DNA of 64,000 nt from Ulvibacterium sp965248315 (lineage in GTDB: Bacteria > Bacteroidota > Bacteroidia > Flavobacteriales > Flavobacteriaceae), in the NCBI RefSeq assembly GCF_965248315.1, contig NZ_CBDFIX010000002.1:310001-374000 (forward strand). Direction: 5' to 3'. The translations under genes and the position numbers were made by a program. The notes below the pieces were generated by a model. The model made no database searches. It was not told the DNA's origin and was given only the letters and a program-made list of their open reading frames with translations. Of this stretch, positions 26,328 through 34,351 are shown in pieces. Position 1 is the first letter of the stretch; each line of letters starts with the position of its first letter.

Positions 26328-27206
26328 ATGGGCAAATCCTTTGAACAGTACCAAAGACGTAAGCTGATCTCCTCTTATTTTTCCGTGGTATTGAGTATTG
26401 GCTTGGTATTATTTCTGTTGGGAGTTCTTGGACTCTTGGTGCTCAACACCAATAAAATGGCAAATCATTTTAAAGAACAAATTACTTTGTCCGTATTCTT
26501 AAAAGATAACGCCAAGGAAGTAGAAATAGATCAACTGCAAAAAAGTTTGGCCATGGCGGAATACACCAAATCCGCCACCTATGTTACCAAGGAGGAGGCT
26601 GCAGAAAACCATAGTGAGGAGATTGGGGAAAATTTCTTGGACTTTTTAGGTTATAATCCACTCAAAAATTCGATTGATGTAAACCTCAACGCAGACTTTG
26701 TTTCGCCGCTTCAAATAGAAGAAATAGCGGCAGAACTTACCGCAAAAAATTATGTGGATGAAGTAAGTTACGACGAACCGTTGGTAGGTCTTTTAAGCGA
26801 AAATGTGAAAAGGGTCAGTTTCTGGATTTTAGTTGCCAGTGCTATTTTTACCTTTATAGCCGTTCTGCTCATTAATAGTTCCATACGATTGTCCATTTAC
26901 TCCAAACGATTTATTATCAAAACAATGCAAATGGTAGGGGCTACCAAAACCTTTATTCGAAGACCCTTTATATGGACCAATATAAAATTGGGAATGTTGG
27001 GAGCGCTATTGGCACTCATAGTTTTGATTATAGCTTTGTTCTACTTGGACAAAAACTTTCCAGAACTAGGACTTTTTAGGGACAGCCCAATGTTGATAGG
27101 ACTCTTTGGCAGTGTTTTTGTCCTTGGAATTTTTATTTCGTTTATCAGCACCTATTTTGCAACACAACGTTTTCTAAATCTTAAAACGGACGAATTATAT
27201 TATTAA
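26328..27206 (+). CDS. ftsX: Cell division protein FtsX (ABC-type permease)
   Basis: 292 residues. An N-terminal transmembrane helix (FSVVLSIGLVLFLLGVLGLLVL) is followed by a periplasmic domain of about 110 residues (ITLSVFLKDNAKEVEIDQL) and three C-terminal helices with MQMVGATKTFIRRPF, the coupling segment of FtsX. With FtsE it controls peptidoglycan hydrolases at the septum. FtsE is not in the window. The gene is followed after 8 nt by the DUF3098 gene and then uppP, a commonly conserved order in Bacteroidota. Confidence 0.95.
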   Translation: MGKSFEQYQRRKLISSYFSVVLSIGLVLFLLGVLGLLVLNTNKMANHFKEQITLSVFLKDNAKEVEIDQLQKSLAMAEYTKSATYVTKEEAAENHSEEIGENFLDFLGYNPLKNSIDVNLNADFVSPLQIEEIAAELTAKNYVDEVSYDEPLVGLLSENVKRVSFWILVASAIFTFIAVLLINSSIRLSIYSKRFIIKTMQMVGATKTFIRRPFIWTNIKLGMLGALLALIVLIIALFYLDKNFPELGLFRDSPMLIGLFGSVFVLGIFISFISTYFATQRFLNLKTDELYY

Positions 27207-27211
27207 ATTTG
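27204..27211 (+). promoter_or_regulatory. Possible internal -7 box TAAATTTG before the DUF3098 gene
   Basis: Exact TAnnTTTG match overlapping the ftsX stop and ending 3 nt before the ATG at 27215. If used, the transcript would be leaderless. It may be a chance match in this AT-rich junction. Confidence 0.3.
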
Positions 27212-27214
27212 CGT

Positions 27215-27484
27215 ATGGCCAAAAATCAGAAGAGTAAAGCAGCACAACCACCGAAGCCGGAATTTATTTTTCAACGAAAAAACTACCTGTTTATGTTCAT
27301 AGGGATAGCTTTCATTGCGCTGGGCTTCATTTTAATGAGTGGAGGAGGAAGCGATGACCCCAATGTTTTTAATGAGGATATCTACAATTTTAGACGCATA
27401 CGTTTGGCCCCCACCCTTGTGCTTATTGGACTGGGAATAGAAGTGTATGCCATTTTGTTGAATCCGCATAAGAAGCGAAACTAA
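27215..27484 (+). CDS. DUF3098 small membrane protein
   Basis: 89 residues from the ATG; a TTG 6 nt upstream is less likely. A charged N-terminus and FIFQRKNYLFMFIGIAFIALGFILMSGGGSDDPNVFN identify the DUF3098 family: two transmembrane helices joined by a short loop with NEDIYNFRRIRLAPTLVLIG. It is co-linear with ftsX upstream and uppP downstream (2-nt gap), so it is probably an accessory of cell-envelope synthesis or division. Function is unknown. Confidence 0.88.
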   Translation: MAKNQKSKAAQPPKPEFIFQRKNYLFMFIGIAFIALGFILMSGGGSDDPNVFNEDIYNFRRIRLAPTLVLIGLGIEVYAILLNPHKKRN

Positions 27485-27486
27485 TT

Positions 27487-28281
27487 TTGGACACACTTGA
27501 TGCTATAATCCTAGGTATTATTCAAGGATTAACAGAATTTCTACCGGTATCCTCCAGTGGCCACTTGGAATTGGGCAAGGCCATATTGGGGGACAACTCC
27601 ATCCCGGAAGAAAGCCTTCTCTTTACCGTGGTGCTCCATTTCGCCACGGCATTGAGCACGATTGTGGTCTTTAGAAAGGATGTCTGGGAAATTTTAGCCG
27701 GTCTTTTCAAATTTAAGTGGAACGAGGAAACCCAATTCTCACTTAAAATAATTGTCTCGATGCTACCTGCCACCTTTGTTGGCCTTTTTTTTGAAGAGAA
27801 ATTAGAGGCCTTTTTCGGAGGTGACATCCAATTTGTGGGTTTTATGTTGTTGATTACGGCCGTTTTGCTCTATTTTGCCGATAAGGCCAAGGATACCAAC
27901 AAAATAGTTAATTTCCCAAAGGCCTTTATCGTTGGTCTTTCCCAAGCCGTTGCCATGCTTCCTGGAATTTCAAGAAGCGGTGCGACCATTGCCACTTCGG
28001 TATTGCTTGGAGTGGACAAAACGAAGGCTGCCCGGTTTTCTTTTCTAATGGTAGTTCCTTTGATTTTTGGTAAAATGGCCAAGGACATCATGAGCGGGGA
28101 ACTTAATTTCCAAAGCGAAAATGTCATGGCCATGGGCGTAGGCTTTGTTGCGGCTTTCATTGCAGGTTTAGCGGCATGTACCTGGATGATTCAATTGGTA
28201 AGGAATAGTAAACTCACCTATTTTGCAATATATTGCCTAATCGTTGGTCTTCTGGCAATTGGGTACAGTTTTTGGGGTTGA
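27487..28281 (+). CDS. uppP: Undecaprenyl-diphosphatase (BacA/UppP), TTG start
   Basis: 264 residues, eight hydrophobic helices. The two catalytic signatures are present: FLPVSSSGHLELGKA near the N-terminus and PGISRSGATI in the second half. It recycles undecaprenyl pyrophosphate to the monophosphate carrier for peptidoglycan and glycan synthesis in the inner membrane. The only in-frame start that preserves the conserved opening (MDTLDAIILGIIQGLTEFL) is TTG at 27487, because the nearby ATG is out of frame. The TTG start may keep expression low. Confidence 0.95.
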   Translation: MDTLDAIILGIIQGLTEFLPVSSSGHLELGKAILGDNSIPEESLLFTVVLHFATALSTIVVFRKDVWEILAGLFKFKWNEETQFSLKIIVSMLPATFVGLFFEEKLEAFFGGDIQFVGFMLLITAVLLYFADKAKDTNKIVNFPKAFIVGLSQAVAMLPGISRSGATIATSVLLGVDKTKAARFSFLMVVPLIFGKMAKDIMSGELNFQSENVMAMGVGFVAAFIAGLAACTWMIQLVRNSKLTYFAIYCLIVGLLAIGYSFWG

Positions 28282-28326
28282 ATACATAAATTCTCATTGT
28301 TGTAAAGACTCCAAATAAATCTTAAA

Positions 28327-29040
28327 ATGGACATCCTTAGCAAAGAAGATTTTTTAAATGGGCAGCTTCTTTTAATCGATAAGCCCTTAGGGTGGTCTTC
28401 TTTCCAAGCGGTGAACAAAATTAAATGGGCCATACGGAAAAAGTTCGGCCTTAAAAAGATAAAGGTTGGGCATGCGGGGACACTAGATCCCTTGGCGACA
28501 GGACTCTTATTGATCTGTACCGGAAAATTCACCAAGAAAATCGAAACTTTGCAAGGTCAAGAAAAAGAATATATTGGGGCTATTACTCTTGGGGCCATCA
28601 CCCCGTCCTATGATTTGGAAACTGAAATAGACAAGGTTTTCCCGATCGATCATGTATCCGAGGAAGCAATCCATTTGGCATTGAATAAATTTACTGGTGA
28701 AATTGAGCAACGCCCGCCTGTATTTTCTGCCTTGAAAAAAGATGGGAAACGGCTCTACGAATATGCAAGGGATGGCAAGGAAGTAAAAATAAATAAAAGA
28801 AAAGTCGTCATTTCCGAGTTTGAGATCAGAGTTATTGACTTACCCATATTGGAATTTCGAGTGGTCTGTAGCAAGGGCACATATATTCGCTCCTTAGCCC
28901 ATGATTTTGGTAAGGCGTTGAATTCCGGCGGATATTTGTCAAGCCTAAGAAGAACCAAAATAGGGGATTACAACGTAAATAAAGCCGTTGACCCAGTTGT
29001 TTTTAGCGAAAAGCTTCTTGGAAACAATGACTTAAAATAG
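28327..29040 (+). CDS. truB: tRNA pseudouridine-55 synthase
   Basis: 237 residues. The catalytic Asp is residue 54 in GHAGTLDPLATG. Other family segments are LLIDKPLGWSSFQAVN, RPPVFSALKKDGKRLYEYAR and CSKGTYIRSLAHDFG. It makes pseudouridine in the T-loop of tRNAs. The C-terminal PUA extension of E. coli TruB is absent or very short, as in many Bacteroidota. It follows uppP by 45 nt and is probably in the same transcript. Confidence 0.95.
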   Translation: MDILSKEDFLNGQLLLIDKPLGWSSFQAVNKIKWAIRKKFGLKKIKVGHAGTLDPLATGLLLICTGKFTKKIETLQGQEKEYIGAITLGAITPSYDLETEIDKVFPIDHVSEEAIHLALNKFTGEIEQRPPVFSALKKDGKRLYEYARDGKEVKINKRKVVISEFEIRVIDLPILEFRVVCSKGTYIRSLAHDFGKALNSGGYLSSLRRTKIGDYNVNKAVDPVVFSEKLLGNNDLK

Positions 29041-29114
29041 GTTATTTTGTAGGGATTGGTATCCCCGTTCAACGAAAATTTAAAATATTTTAAAGAAATA
29101 TCGGTTATAGCGTT

Positions 29115-29846
29115 ATGGATCTAAACCGCCAGCAATTATCCTTTATCATCACCTTTTTCACTATGGCCATTTTAGTGTTGGGGCTTTACAACATCCATTT
29201 GGGGCAACAGCAAGCGGAGGAATATGTGGTAGAGATGATACTGGATCAAGAGGTTTTGGAAGAATTGATCAAGGAGGAAGAAAAAAAATTAGAGGAGTTG
29301 CAGGAGGCCGACCCTATAAAAAGTCACATGGCTTTTAACGAAAATGAAAAACCCAGTTATGGGAACCCAGAACCTCTTAAAACGTTGGAGGAACTTATGG
29401 AGGAGCAAAAAGCGGCCACTGATGCAGAAGACCCCTCGGATTTGCTATCGGATTCCGATTATGTAGAACGCGTAAAGGAACTGGCAAAAAAAAGAGAGGA
29501 ACAAAAACAGTTATTAGGAGAGAAAGAGGCCCAAAAAAAAGAGTTTACTAACAATCTGGCCAAAAGAAGAACTTCCGTTTCCTATTCCTTGGTAGGACGT
29601 AACAATTATAAACTTCCACCACCAATTTACACTTGCATAGAAGGTGGAAAGGTAGTCATCAATATTAAAGTAGATGCACTAGGCAATGTTATTGAAGCTC
29701 ACTTTAATGCAAAAAGCTCAGGTACTTCCAATGGGTGTTTGGTTGACAATGCCATTACCTATGCACTAAAGGCAAAGTTCAACTCTTCTTCAAAAACGAA
29801 TCAAAAAGGTACGATTACCTATTTATTTCAAGGGAAGGTTCGCTAG
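29115..29846 (+). CDS. TonB-like C-terminal-domain protein with one N-terminal membrane anchor
   Basis: 243 residues: a transmembrane helix (QLSFIITFFTMAILVLGLYNI), a long acidic and Lys/Glu-rich region that is probably coiled-coil (about residues 35-160), and a C-terminal beta domain (PPPIYTCIEGGKVVINIKVDALGNVIEAHF...) resembling TonB or AgmX C-terminal domains. The Pro-rich spacer of classical TonB is replaced by the charged helix. It may deliver energy or span the periplasm, but ExbB/ExbD are not adjacent. The end overlaps the convergent thioredoxin-fold gene by 24 bp. Confidence 0.75.
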   Translation: MDLNRQQLSFIITFFTMAILVLGLYNIHLGQQQAEEYVVEMILDQEVLEELIKEEEKKLEELQEADPIKSHMAFNENEKPSYGNPEPLKTLEELMEEQKAATDAEDPSDLLSDSDYVERVKELAKKREEQKQLLGEKEAQKKEFTNNLAKRRTSVSYSLVGRNNYKLPPPIYTCIEGGKVVINIKVDALGNVIEAHFNAKSSGTSNGCLVDNAITYALKAKFNSSSKTNQKGTITYLFQGKVR

Positions 29847-30446
29847 AATATCTTTTAAGGTGGTGACTCCTTTGTCCTTATTGTACCACATCTGCAAATC
29901 TTGTTTGAACTCCGAGGTAAGTGCTCCAAATGTTTCCTTGAATTCCTGAACCATTTCAGTGGCCGTGCTGGGTCTTGGACCCCAATCGCCCAATACATTT
30001 CCAGTGGCATTCTCAATAATAATCAGTTTAGGGATTGAAAGGGTACCTTGGGTCAAGAAATGGTTCATTAGCTCTAGATTTTCATCACGGAGTAAAATCT
30101 TTAGGGAGACATTGGGGTTCAATTCCGATATCTTGTTCATAACAGGCAGCGTAGGGGCGGCATCACCACACCAGCTTTCAGTAAGTACCAGAAATGTAAT
30201 TTCCTTTCCAATCTCCAAAATTCTGTTCGTACTTTCTTCATCTATCTTCACAGTTTTGTCAAAACGCTTCATACGTTTATCGTTAAGTACAGTATAGTTG
30301 GCAAGGGCTTCTGTCTGCTTTGGACCTGTAGATTTCCCTTCAGCTGCTAACTGACTTACTTTGGCCCGATATTCCTTATAAGAAATGGCCCTGGGTAAAC
30401 TTTCCTGAATTAATTCCTGTGCGATTTTGTACATAACTGTTTCCAT
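29823..30446 (-). CDS. Thioredoxin-fold protein with a single active-site cysteine
   Basis: 207 residues with no signal peptide. A thioredoxin-like core is visible: ITFLVLTESWCGDAAPTLPVMNKI, SLKILLRDEN and the cis-Pro segment LSIPKLIIIEN. The usual CxxC is reduced to WCGDA, so it cannot form the normal intramolecular disulfide. A monothiol or chaperone-like role is likely. The first 80 residues are helical and precede the fold. The pattern is a known cytoplasmic thioredoxin subfamily; the substrate is unknown. Confidence 0.82.
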   Translation of the reverse strand: METVMYKIAQELIQESLPRAISYKEYRAKVSQLAAEGKSTGPKQTEALANYTVLNDKRMKRFDKTVKIDEESTNRILEIGKEITFLVLTESWCGDAAPTLPVMNKISELNPNVSLKILLRDENLELMNHFLTQGTLSIPKLIIIENATGNVLGDWGPRPSTATEMVQEFKETFGALTSEFKQDLQMWYNKDKGVTTLKDILANLPLK

Positions 30447-30577
30447 AAAAGCTTTGTTTAAGAGAACAAAATTACTGGTCTCATTATTTTGAAATAGTAA
30501 CTTGGGTTACATTGGTAGATAAAAAGAAACAATACTTACAAACCCAATTTCGTGCTTTTCAAAAACATTAAAAAGCA

Positions 30578-30606
30578 AAAGGCCCTCGATTAATTGGAGA
30601 GCCTTT
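30578..30606 (-). terminator. Terminator of the small secreted-protein gene
   Basis: On the minus strand AAAGGCTCTC pairs with GAGGGCCTTT (one G-T pair, 9-nt loop), followed by a broken T-rich stretch (TTGCTTTTT). It lies 29 nt after the stop at 30635. Confidence 0.75.
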
Positions 30607-30634
30607 GTAGGTTGTTACCTTCTTTTTCATCGTG

Positions 30635-30931
30635 TTATGGGAAAAGAATATTCGGTCCCGAATCCAAGTCTGTTTCTTCCTCGCATTCCAAATAAATAAT
30701 ATCGTCCAACTCTAAGACCATTCCATAATACGGATCAAAATTTTCGGGCAAATATACATACGGGTCAAAATTCAAGTTTATGGGTTCATCATCTTCAATG
30801 TAATCTATCGTATTTATGTCCAAATTGGCATTAAGTGGTGGAGTATTGCTCATTTGTCCGTTTATTCCGATTACCCAAAACAAACTAGTTATTAATGCCA
30901 GTGACAATTTTTTATAGTTATTCTTAATCAT
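30635..30931 (-). CDS. Small acidic secreted protein, unknown
   Basis: 98 residues from the ATG at 30931; the frame extends to a TTG 6 nt upstream. An N-terminal signal peptide (KLSLALITSLFWVIGINGQ) is followed by a very acidic, Asp/Glu/Asn/Pro-rich tail with repeated FDPY elements (NFDPYVYLPENFDPYYG). Few Lys or Arg residues follow the signal. I recognise no family. It lies 64 nt downstream of the small protein at 30996 on the same strand, at the outer edge of the TetR-linked export region, and has its own terminator. Confidence 0.6.
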   Translation of the reverse strand: MIKNNYKKLSLALITSLFWVIGINGQMSNTPPLNANLDINTIDYIEDDEPINLNFDPYVYLPENFDPYYGMVLELDDIIYLECEEETDLDSGPNILFP

Positions 30932-30995
30932 AGTCAATTATAAATTATAGTATATAAAGTGTTATTGAAATAGTTTTAAGTAGATTTCGTAAGGT

Positions 30996-31358
30996 CTATC
31001 CAAGAAGTTCCTTAGCCTTTATGCTTTTTGAAATATCGGCAAAGAGTTTTGTAGTGTTTTCGGAAAAGGCCTTGTCATCGGTTCTGGACAACGCGGCTAT
31101 AGTGCTGCCGTCTTTCATTTTTAAAATGCTTACCACCTGAACCTCCGTTCCACGGAACTGTAATAATTCCTTTAAGTCCGATAACTTATGTCTGTCAAAA
31201 TGTAAGGACGCGTAAATGAACTCATAATATAAGTTAGAGGGCCTGCCTAACTTAAATAGCATTCCAGGCCTAATCGGAATTTCTTCATTATCAGTGGTGG
31301 TTCTTGTTCGATCGTTCTTATCGTATTCGGGAAAGGGTAGTATTATTTCCTTTTTCAT
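30996..31358 (-). CDS. Small unknown protein at the end of the TetR-linked export cluster
   Basis: 120 residues, no signal peptide. The pattern RGTEVQVVSILKMKDGSTIAALSR followed by LFADISKSIKAKELL resembles the C-terminal half of the secreted protein at 37267 (GNKVVVTDI...GNTVVALKRK...VKADLESALAKGEL) in spacing and residue type, suggesting distant paralogy. It is transcribed separately from the export operon, with its own promoter box (31445-31452). Upstream is a palindrome like that at the tetR promoter, so common control by TetR is likely. Function is unknown. Confidence 0.65.
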   Translation of the reverse strand: MKKEIILPFPEYDKNDRTRTTTDNEEIPIRPGMLFKLGRPSNLYYEFIYASLHFDRHKLSDLKELLQFRGTEVQVVSILKMKDGSTIAALSRTDDKAFSENTTKLFADISKSIKAKELLG

Positions 31359-31444
31359 TCATTCGGTTTTTAAATGTTTGTAAGCTACCGATTCATGTTA
31401 TAAACCTTATCTGTGATTCTATTTTGCTCACTTTAATAATACTA

Positions 31445-31452
31445 CAAAGGTA
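31445..31452 (-). promoter_or_regulatory. -7 promoter box TACCTTTG for the small protein at 30996
   Basis: Exact TAnnTTTG match on the minus strand, 86 nt upstream of the ATG at 31358. A partial dyad AGTAATACT (31475-31483) lies where the -33 region would be. Confidence 0.5.
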
Positions 31453-31513
31453 AACATCCACGCTTTTTTTTGAAAGTAATACTAAGTTAAACACAAGTTA
31501 AACTTTCAATATA

Positions 31514-31530
31514 TAATAGTAATACTATTA
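31514..31530. promoter_or_regulatory. Candidate TetR operator: 17-bp palindrome
   Basis: taatagtaatactatta is a perfect palindrome with one central base. Its core atagta-n-tactat recurs at 36732-36744 next to the tetR promoter. It lies between the tolC-like stop and the promoter of the small gene at 30996. Confidence 0.6.
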
Positions 31531-31581
31531 ATATGGGTTTATATTTACCCCTCCAAAGTCAAAAGAGCGTTTTATTTGCTA

Positions 31582-32988
31582 TTACAGGTTTTCCGGATTC
31601 ACAGCAAGGCTGTTGAATAGTTTGGCCTTGGCCGTGAAGTATTTATTTTGTACTTCGTTCTGTTTTAATTCAGCATCAATCAGACTACTTTCACGGGAAT
31701 TGATAAGAAATAAGGAGCTCTCACCAAAGCTAAATTTACGTTCCTCCGCGGTCAACAAGGTTTCATAATCATTGACAATATCATCTATTAATACGTTTTG
31801 CGAATCAAAGGATTCCAATTCCCGATAAATACCCAGTATCTTGTTCTGTATCTGTACTTCAGCATTATCCCGTTCAAATTCAGCATCCTGTAGTTTAAAT
31901 TTTGCCAATTTTAAATCTCCACGTTCTTTTCTTAAAAACAATGGGAGTCTAAAGGTTACACCTCCTTTGTACTCTTCTGGTTCAAAGGAGTTGATAAGCT
32001 CAGGGGTTTCGGTCAAAAAGTTATACTCTAAATCTATTTGGGGTAACAGTCTGTTCGTTTTCAGTCGTTTATCAACTCTTAAGCCGTCAATTTTAAAATC
32101 CAAAGATTTCAATTTGGGATGGTTCTGCAAGGTAAAACTATCCAGAGGCTTGCCCAGAATCTCTAAAGTAACATCAATATCCTCCTCAACATAGATATCC
32201 GGGATTACATTGGGCTGTATCTCTACTGGAATATTATCGTTCAACCATAAAAAGTTGGATAGGTCTAATGCCGCTTTTATCATCCTCACTTTGGCCTGTT
32301 CCAGGCCCAGGGCCCTATTTTGAACGGCGATTTTGGCCTCTACAGTGTCTATTGAAGCAATGTCACCAGCCAGGGCACTTTTTCTAATGCCCTCAAAACG
32401 TATTTGGGCATTGGTCAAAAAATTTCGAAATATCTCAGTATCCTTGTAGGCCTGCAACCAATCAAAATAGGCCAAGGAAGCTTCAAACAAAATCTGGTTT
32501 ACCAAAAGATCCCGATCCGCCCTTGTCTGCTCCCTAAAGAATTTGGCCTGTTTAAGCGTAGCCATACGCTCATTTATCCAAGAACCTCTTCCCAAGGAAA
32601 CAGATACTCCGGCACTATAAAGTCCGTCGGTAGGTACGGATAAGGAGGGATCTAGAAACTCCCCATCGTTCTGCTCAAAATTTCCTTTTAGTTCTATCCC
32701 GTACCAGGTAGGAATTTTGAAAGTCGCATTAAGCTCATCGTAATATTCAATCCCCTTGAACTCCTTTCGGTCATAGTCCACCTCAATTTTTGGATCAAAA
32801 CCGCCACGGGCCTTCATAAGATTGGCCTGTCCAATACCGATGTTCAACTCTGCCTGTTTGGCCACGGGATGATACTTTTTAACATACCCCAAGTACTCCT
32901 TGAAATTCAGCACCAAGGTATCCACATCCTGACCATGCAGAACCGATGTCATGCACATGACGATAAGAAAAAAAATATGCCTCCCCAT
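31582..32988 (-). CDS. TolC family outer-membrane efflux protein
   Basis: 468 residues. A signal peptide (MGRHIFFLIVMCMTSVLHGQ) is followed by two structurally repeated halves, each with long amphipathic helices. The first has YLGYVKKYHPVAKQAELNIGIGQANLMKARGGFDPKI and the second begins LQNHPKLKSLDFKIDGLR. Ala/Leu/Gln-rich coiled-coil segments and the C-terminal NKYFTAKAKLFNSL fit the outer-membrane factor family. It would form the trimeric outer-membrane channel for the HlyD-like adaptor encoded 2 nt upstream. The order on the minus strand is tetR, ABC, hlyD-like, tolC-like. Confidence 0.88.
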   Translation of the reverse strand: MGRHIFFLIVMCMTSVLHGQDVDTLVLNFKEYLGYVKKYHPVAKQAELNIGIGQANLMKARGGFDPKIEVDYDRKEFKGIEYYDELNATFKIPTWYGIELKGNFEQNDGEFLDPSLSVPTDGLYSAGVSVSLGRGSWINERMATLKQAKFFREQTRADRDLLVNQILFEASLAYFDWLQAYKDTEIFRNFLTNAQIRFEGIRKSALAGDIASIDTVEAKIAVQNRALGLEQAKVRMIKAALDLSNFLWLNDNIPVEIQPNVIPDIYVEEDIDVTLEILGKPLDSFTLQNHPKLKSLDFKIDGLRVDKRLKTNRLLPQIDLEYNFLTETPELINSFEPEEYKGGVTFRLPLFLRKERGDLKLAKFKLQDAEFERDNAEVQIQNKILGIYRELESFDSQNVLIDDIVNDYETLLTAEERKFSFGESSLFLINSRESSLIDAELKQNEVQNKYFTAKAKLFNSLAVNPENL

Positions 32989-32990
32989 AT

Positions 32991-34346
32991 CTATTTTTTA
33001 TCGGCATTGGCCATCTTAGCACTTTCCGGTTGATAGTAATTTGGAGGAAATCCGTTGAGCTGTCGCCATAACTCAAACCAAATAGGCACATCTTCTAGAA
33101 GTGCAATGGTGTTGGCTCCGGAACCTACCCTCAAATCTTTTGGCCATGGGTGATCCTCAACATCGGGTGCCAAAAGAACGCGATATTTACCGTTGTCACT
33201 GATAAACGTTTCAATGGCCACAACGACGCCGCCATAGGTTCCATAAGACAGATTGGGCCATCCACTAAAGATAATTACGGGCCAACCATCAAACTGTATC
33301 CGAACTTTTTCGCCTAAATGCATTAAGGGTAGGTCTATGGGCCTAACGAAGGTCTCCACAGCCATTTCATAGTCGGCAGGCATAATCCCAACCAACTGGT
33401 CGCCTTCCTTAAAGGTTTCTCCAATCCCGGATTGTATGGCCTTATTTATGAAGCCGGTTTGGGGTGCCCGAATATAATAGAGATCGTTGCGTATCTCATA
33501 GTTGGTAAATTCATTCTCCAGTTTGGTGACTTGTGCTTCGGAATCAAACTGGTTTGATTGGGCGGTGAACTTATCGCTCTGTGCCTTGGCAATTTTATCG
33601 GCATATTCCGCCTTGACCCGGGTAATCTCCACTTCCGCATTAATTACTTCGTTCTTACTGGCCAACAATTTATTTTCTTGGGAAATAAGTTTGGCCTGGG
33701 TCTCTTGTTGTTTTAGGCGCTTTTCCTCCACATCGGTAACGGCCTTTAAGCCCTCACTCTCCAATTGTGAGGTACGGTCAAATTGACGATTTGCTATAGT
33801 AATATTGGTTTTAGCAGCCTCAAGGTCAATACTATCGCTTTGTACTTTTAGCTTTGCCTGCAACAGTTTGTTCCTTGCTTGTTCCAATTTTAACCTGAGT
33901 TCCTTTTCAAGTGCGGCAATTTGGTTGTCCAGGGCCTTCACTTTCTCTTGATATGAGAGCACCGACATAGACTTGGCCTTAATTTGCTGTCCAGTTCTTT
34001 CTACCAGCATTGGATCAAAATATTCGTTCTTGATTTCCGAAATGTGCAGTATAGTATCCCCTTTTTGAACAAAATCACCTTCCTTGACGTACCACCTCTC
34101 AATCCTACCTGGAATAGGGGATTGAATGGTCTGGGGCCTTTGATCCGGGGTCAATGTGGTGAGATAGCCATCACCCGTGACGTTCTGGGTCCAGGGTAAA
34201 AACAAGATGACTATAAAAGCTACCGCAAATCCCGTTAGGAACCTATTAAAGTGTTTGTAATGCCTTTTATGGAAAACTTTTTCCGTGGATTTGTATCCCT
34301 CTAAATCCACGTTCTTGTTTACACTGTTTCTTGAGATATTCAACAT
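32991..34346 (-). CDS. HlyD-family periplasmic adaptor
   Basis: 451 residues. A cytoplasmic N-terminus is followed by a transmembrane helix (FLTGFAVAFIVILFLPW) and a lipoyl-type half (IQSPIPGRIERWYVKEGDFVQKGDTIL). A very long coiled-coil hairpin (about residues 120-290, rich in Glu/Lys/Leu/Gln) comes next, then the second lipoyl half (IRAPQTGFINKAIQSGIGETFKEGDQL) and a beta-barrel domain. It bridges an inner-membrane ABC protein to TolC. Gaps of 5 nt upstream and 2 nt downstream show a tight operon. Confidence 0.9.
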   Translation of the reverse strand: MLNISRNSVNKNVDLEGYKSTEKVFHKRHYKHFNRFLTGFAVAFIVILFLPWTQNVTGDGYLTTLTPDQRPQTIQSPIPGRIERWYVKEGDFVQKGDTILHISEIKNEYFDPMLVERTGQQIKAKSMSVLSYQEKVKALDNQIAALEKELRLKLEQARNKLLQAKLKVQSDSIDLEAAKTNITIANRQFDRTSQLESEGLKAVTDVEEKRLKQQETQAKLISQENKLLASKNEVINAEVEITRVKAEYADKIAKAQSDKFTAQSNQFDSEAQVTKLENEFTNYEIRNDLYYIRAPQTGFINKAIQSGIGETFKEGDQLVGIMPADYEMAVETFVRPIDLPLMHLGEKVRIQFDGWPVIIFSGWPNLSYGTYGGVVVAIETFISDNGKYRVLLAPDVEDHPWPKDLRVGSGANTIALLEDVPIWFELWRQLNGFPPNYYQPESAKMANADKK

Positions 34347-34351
34347 AGAAT

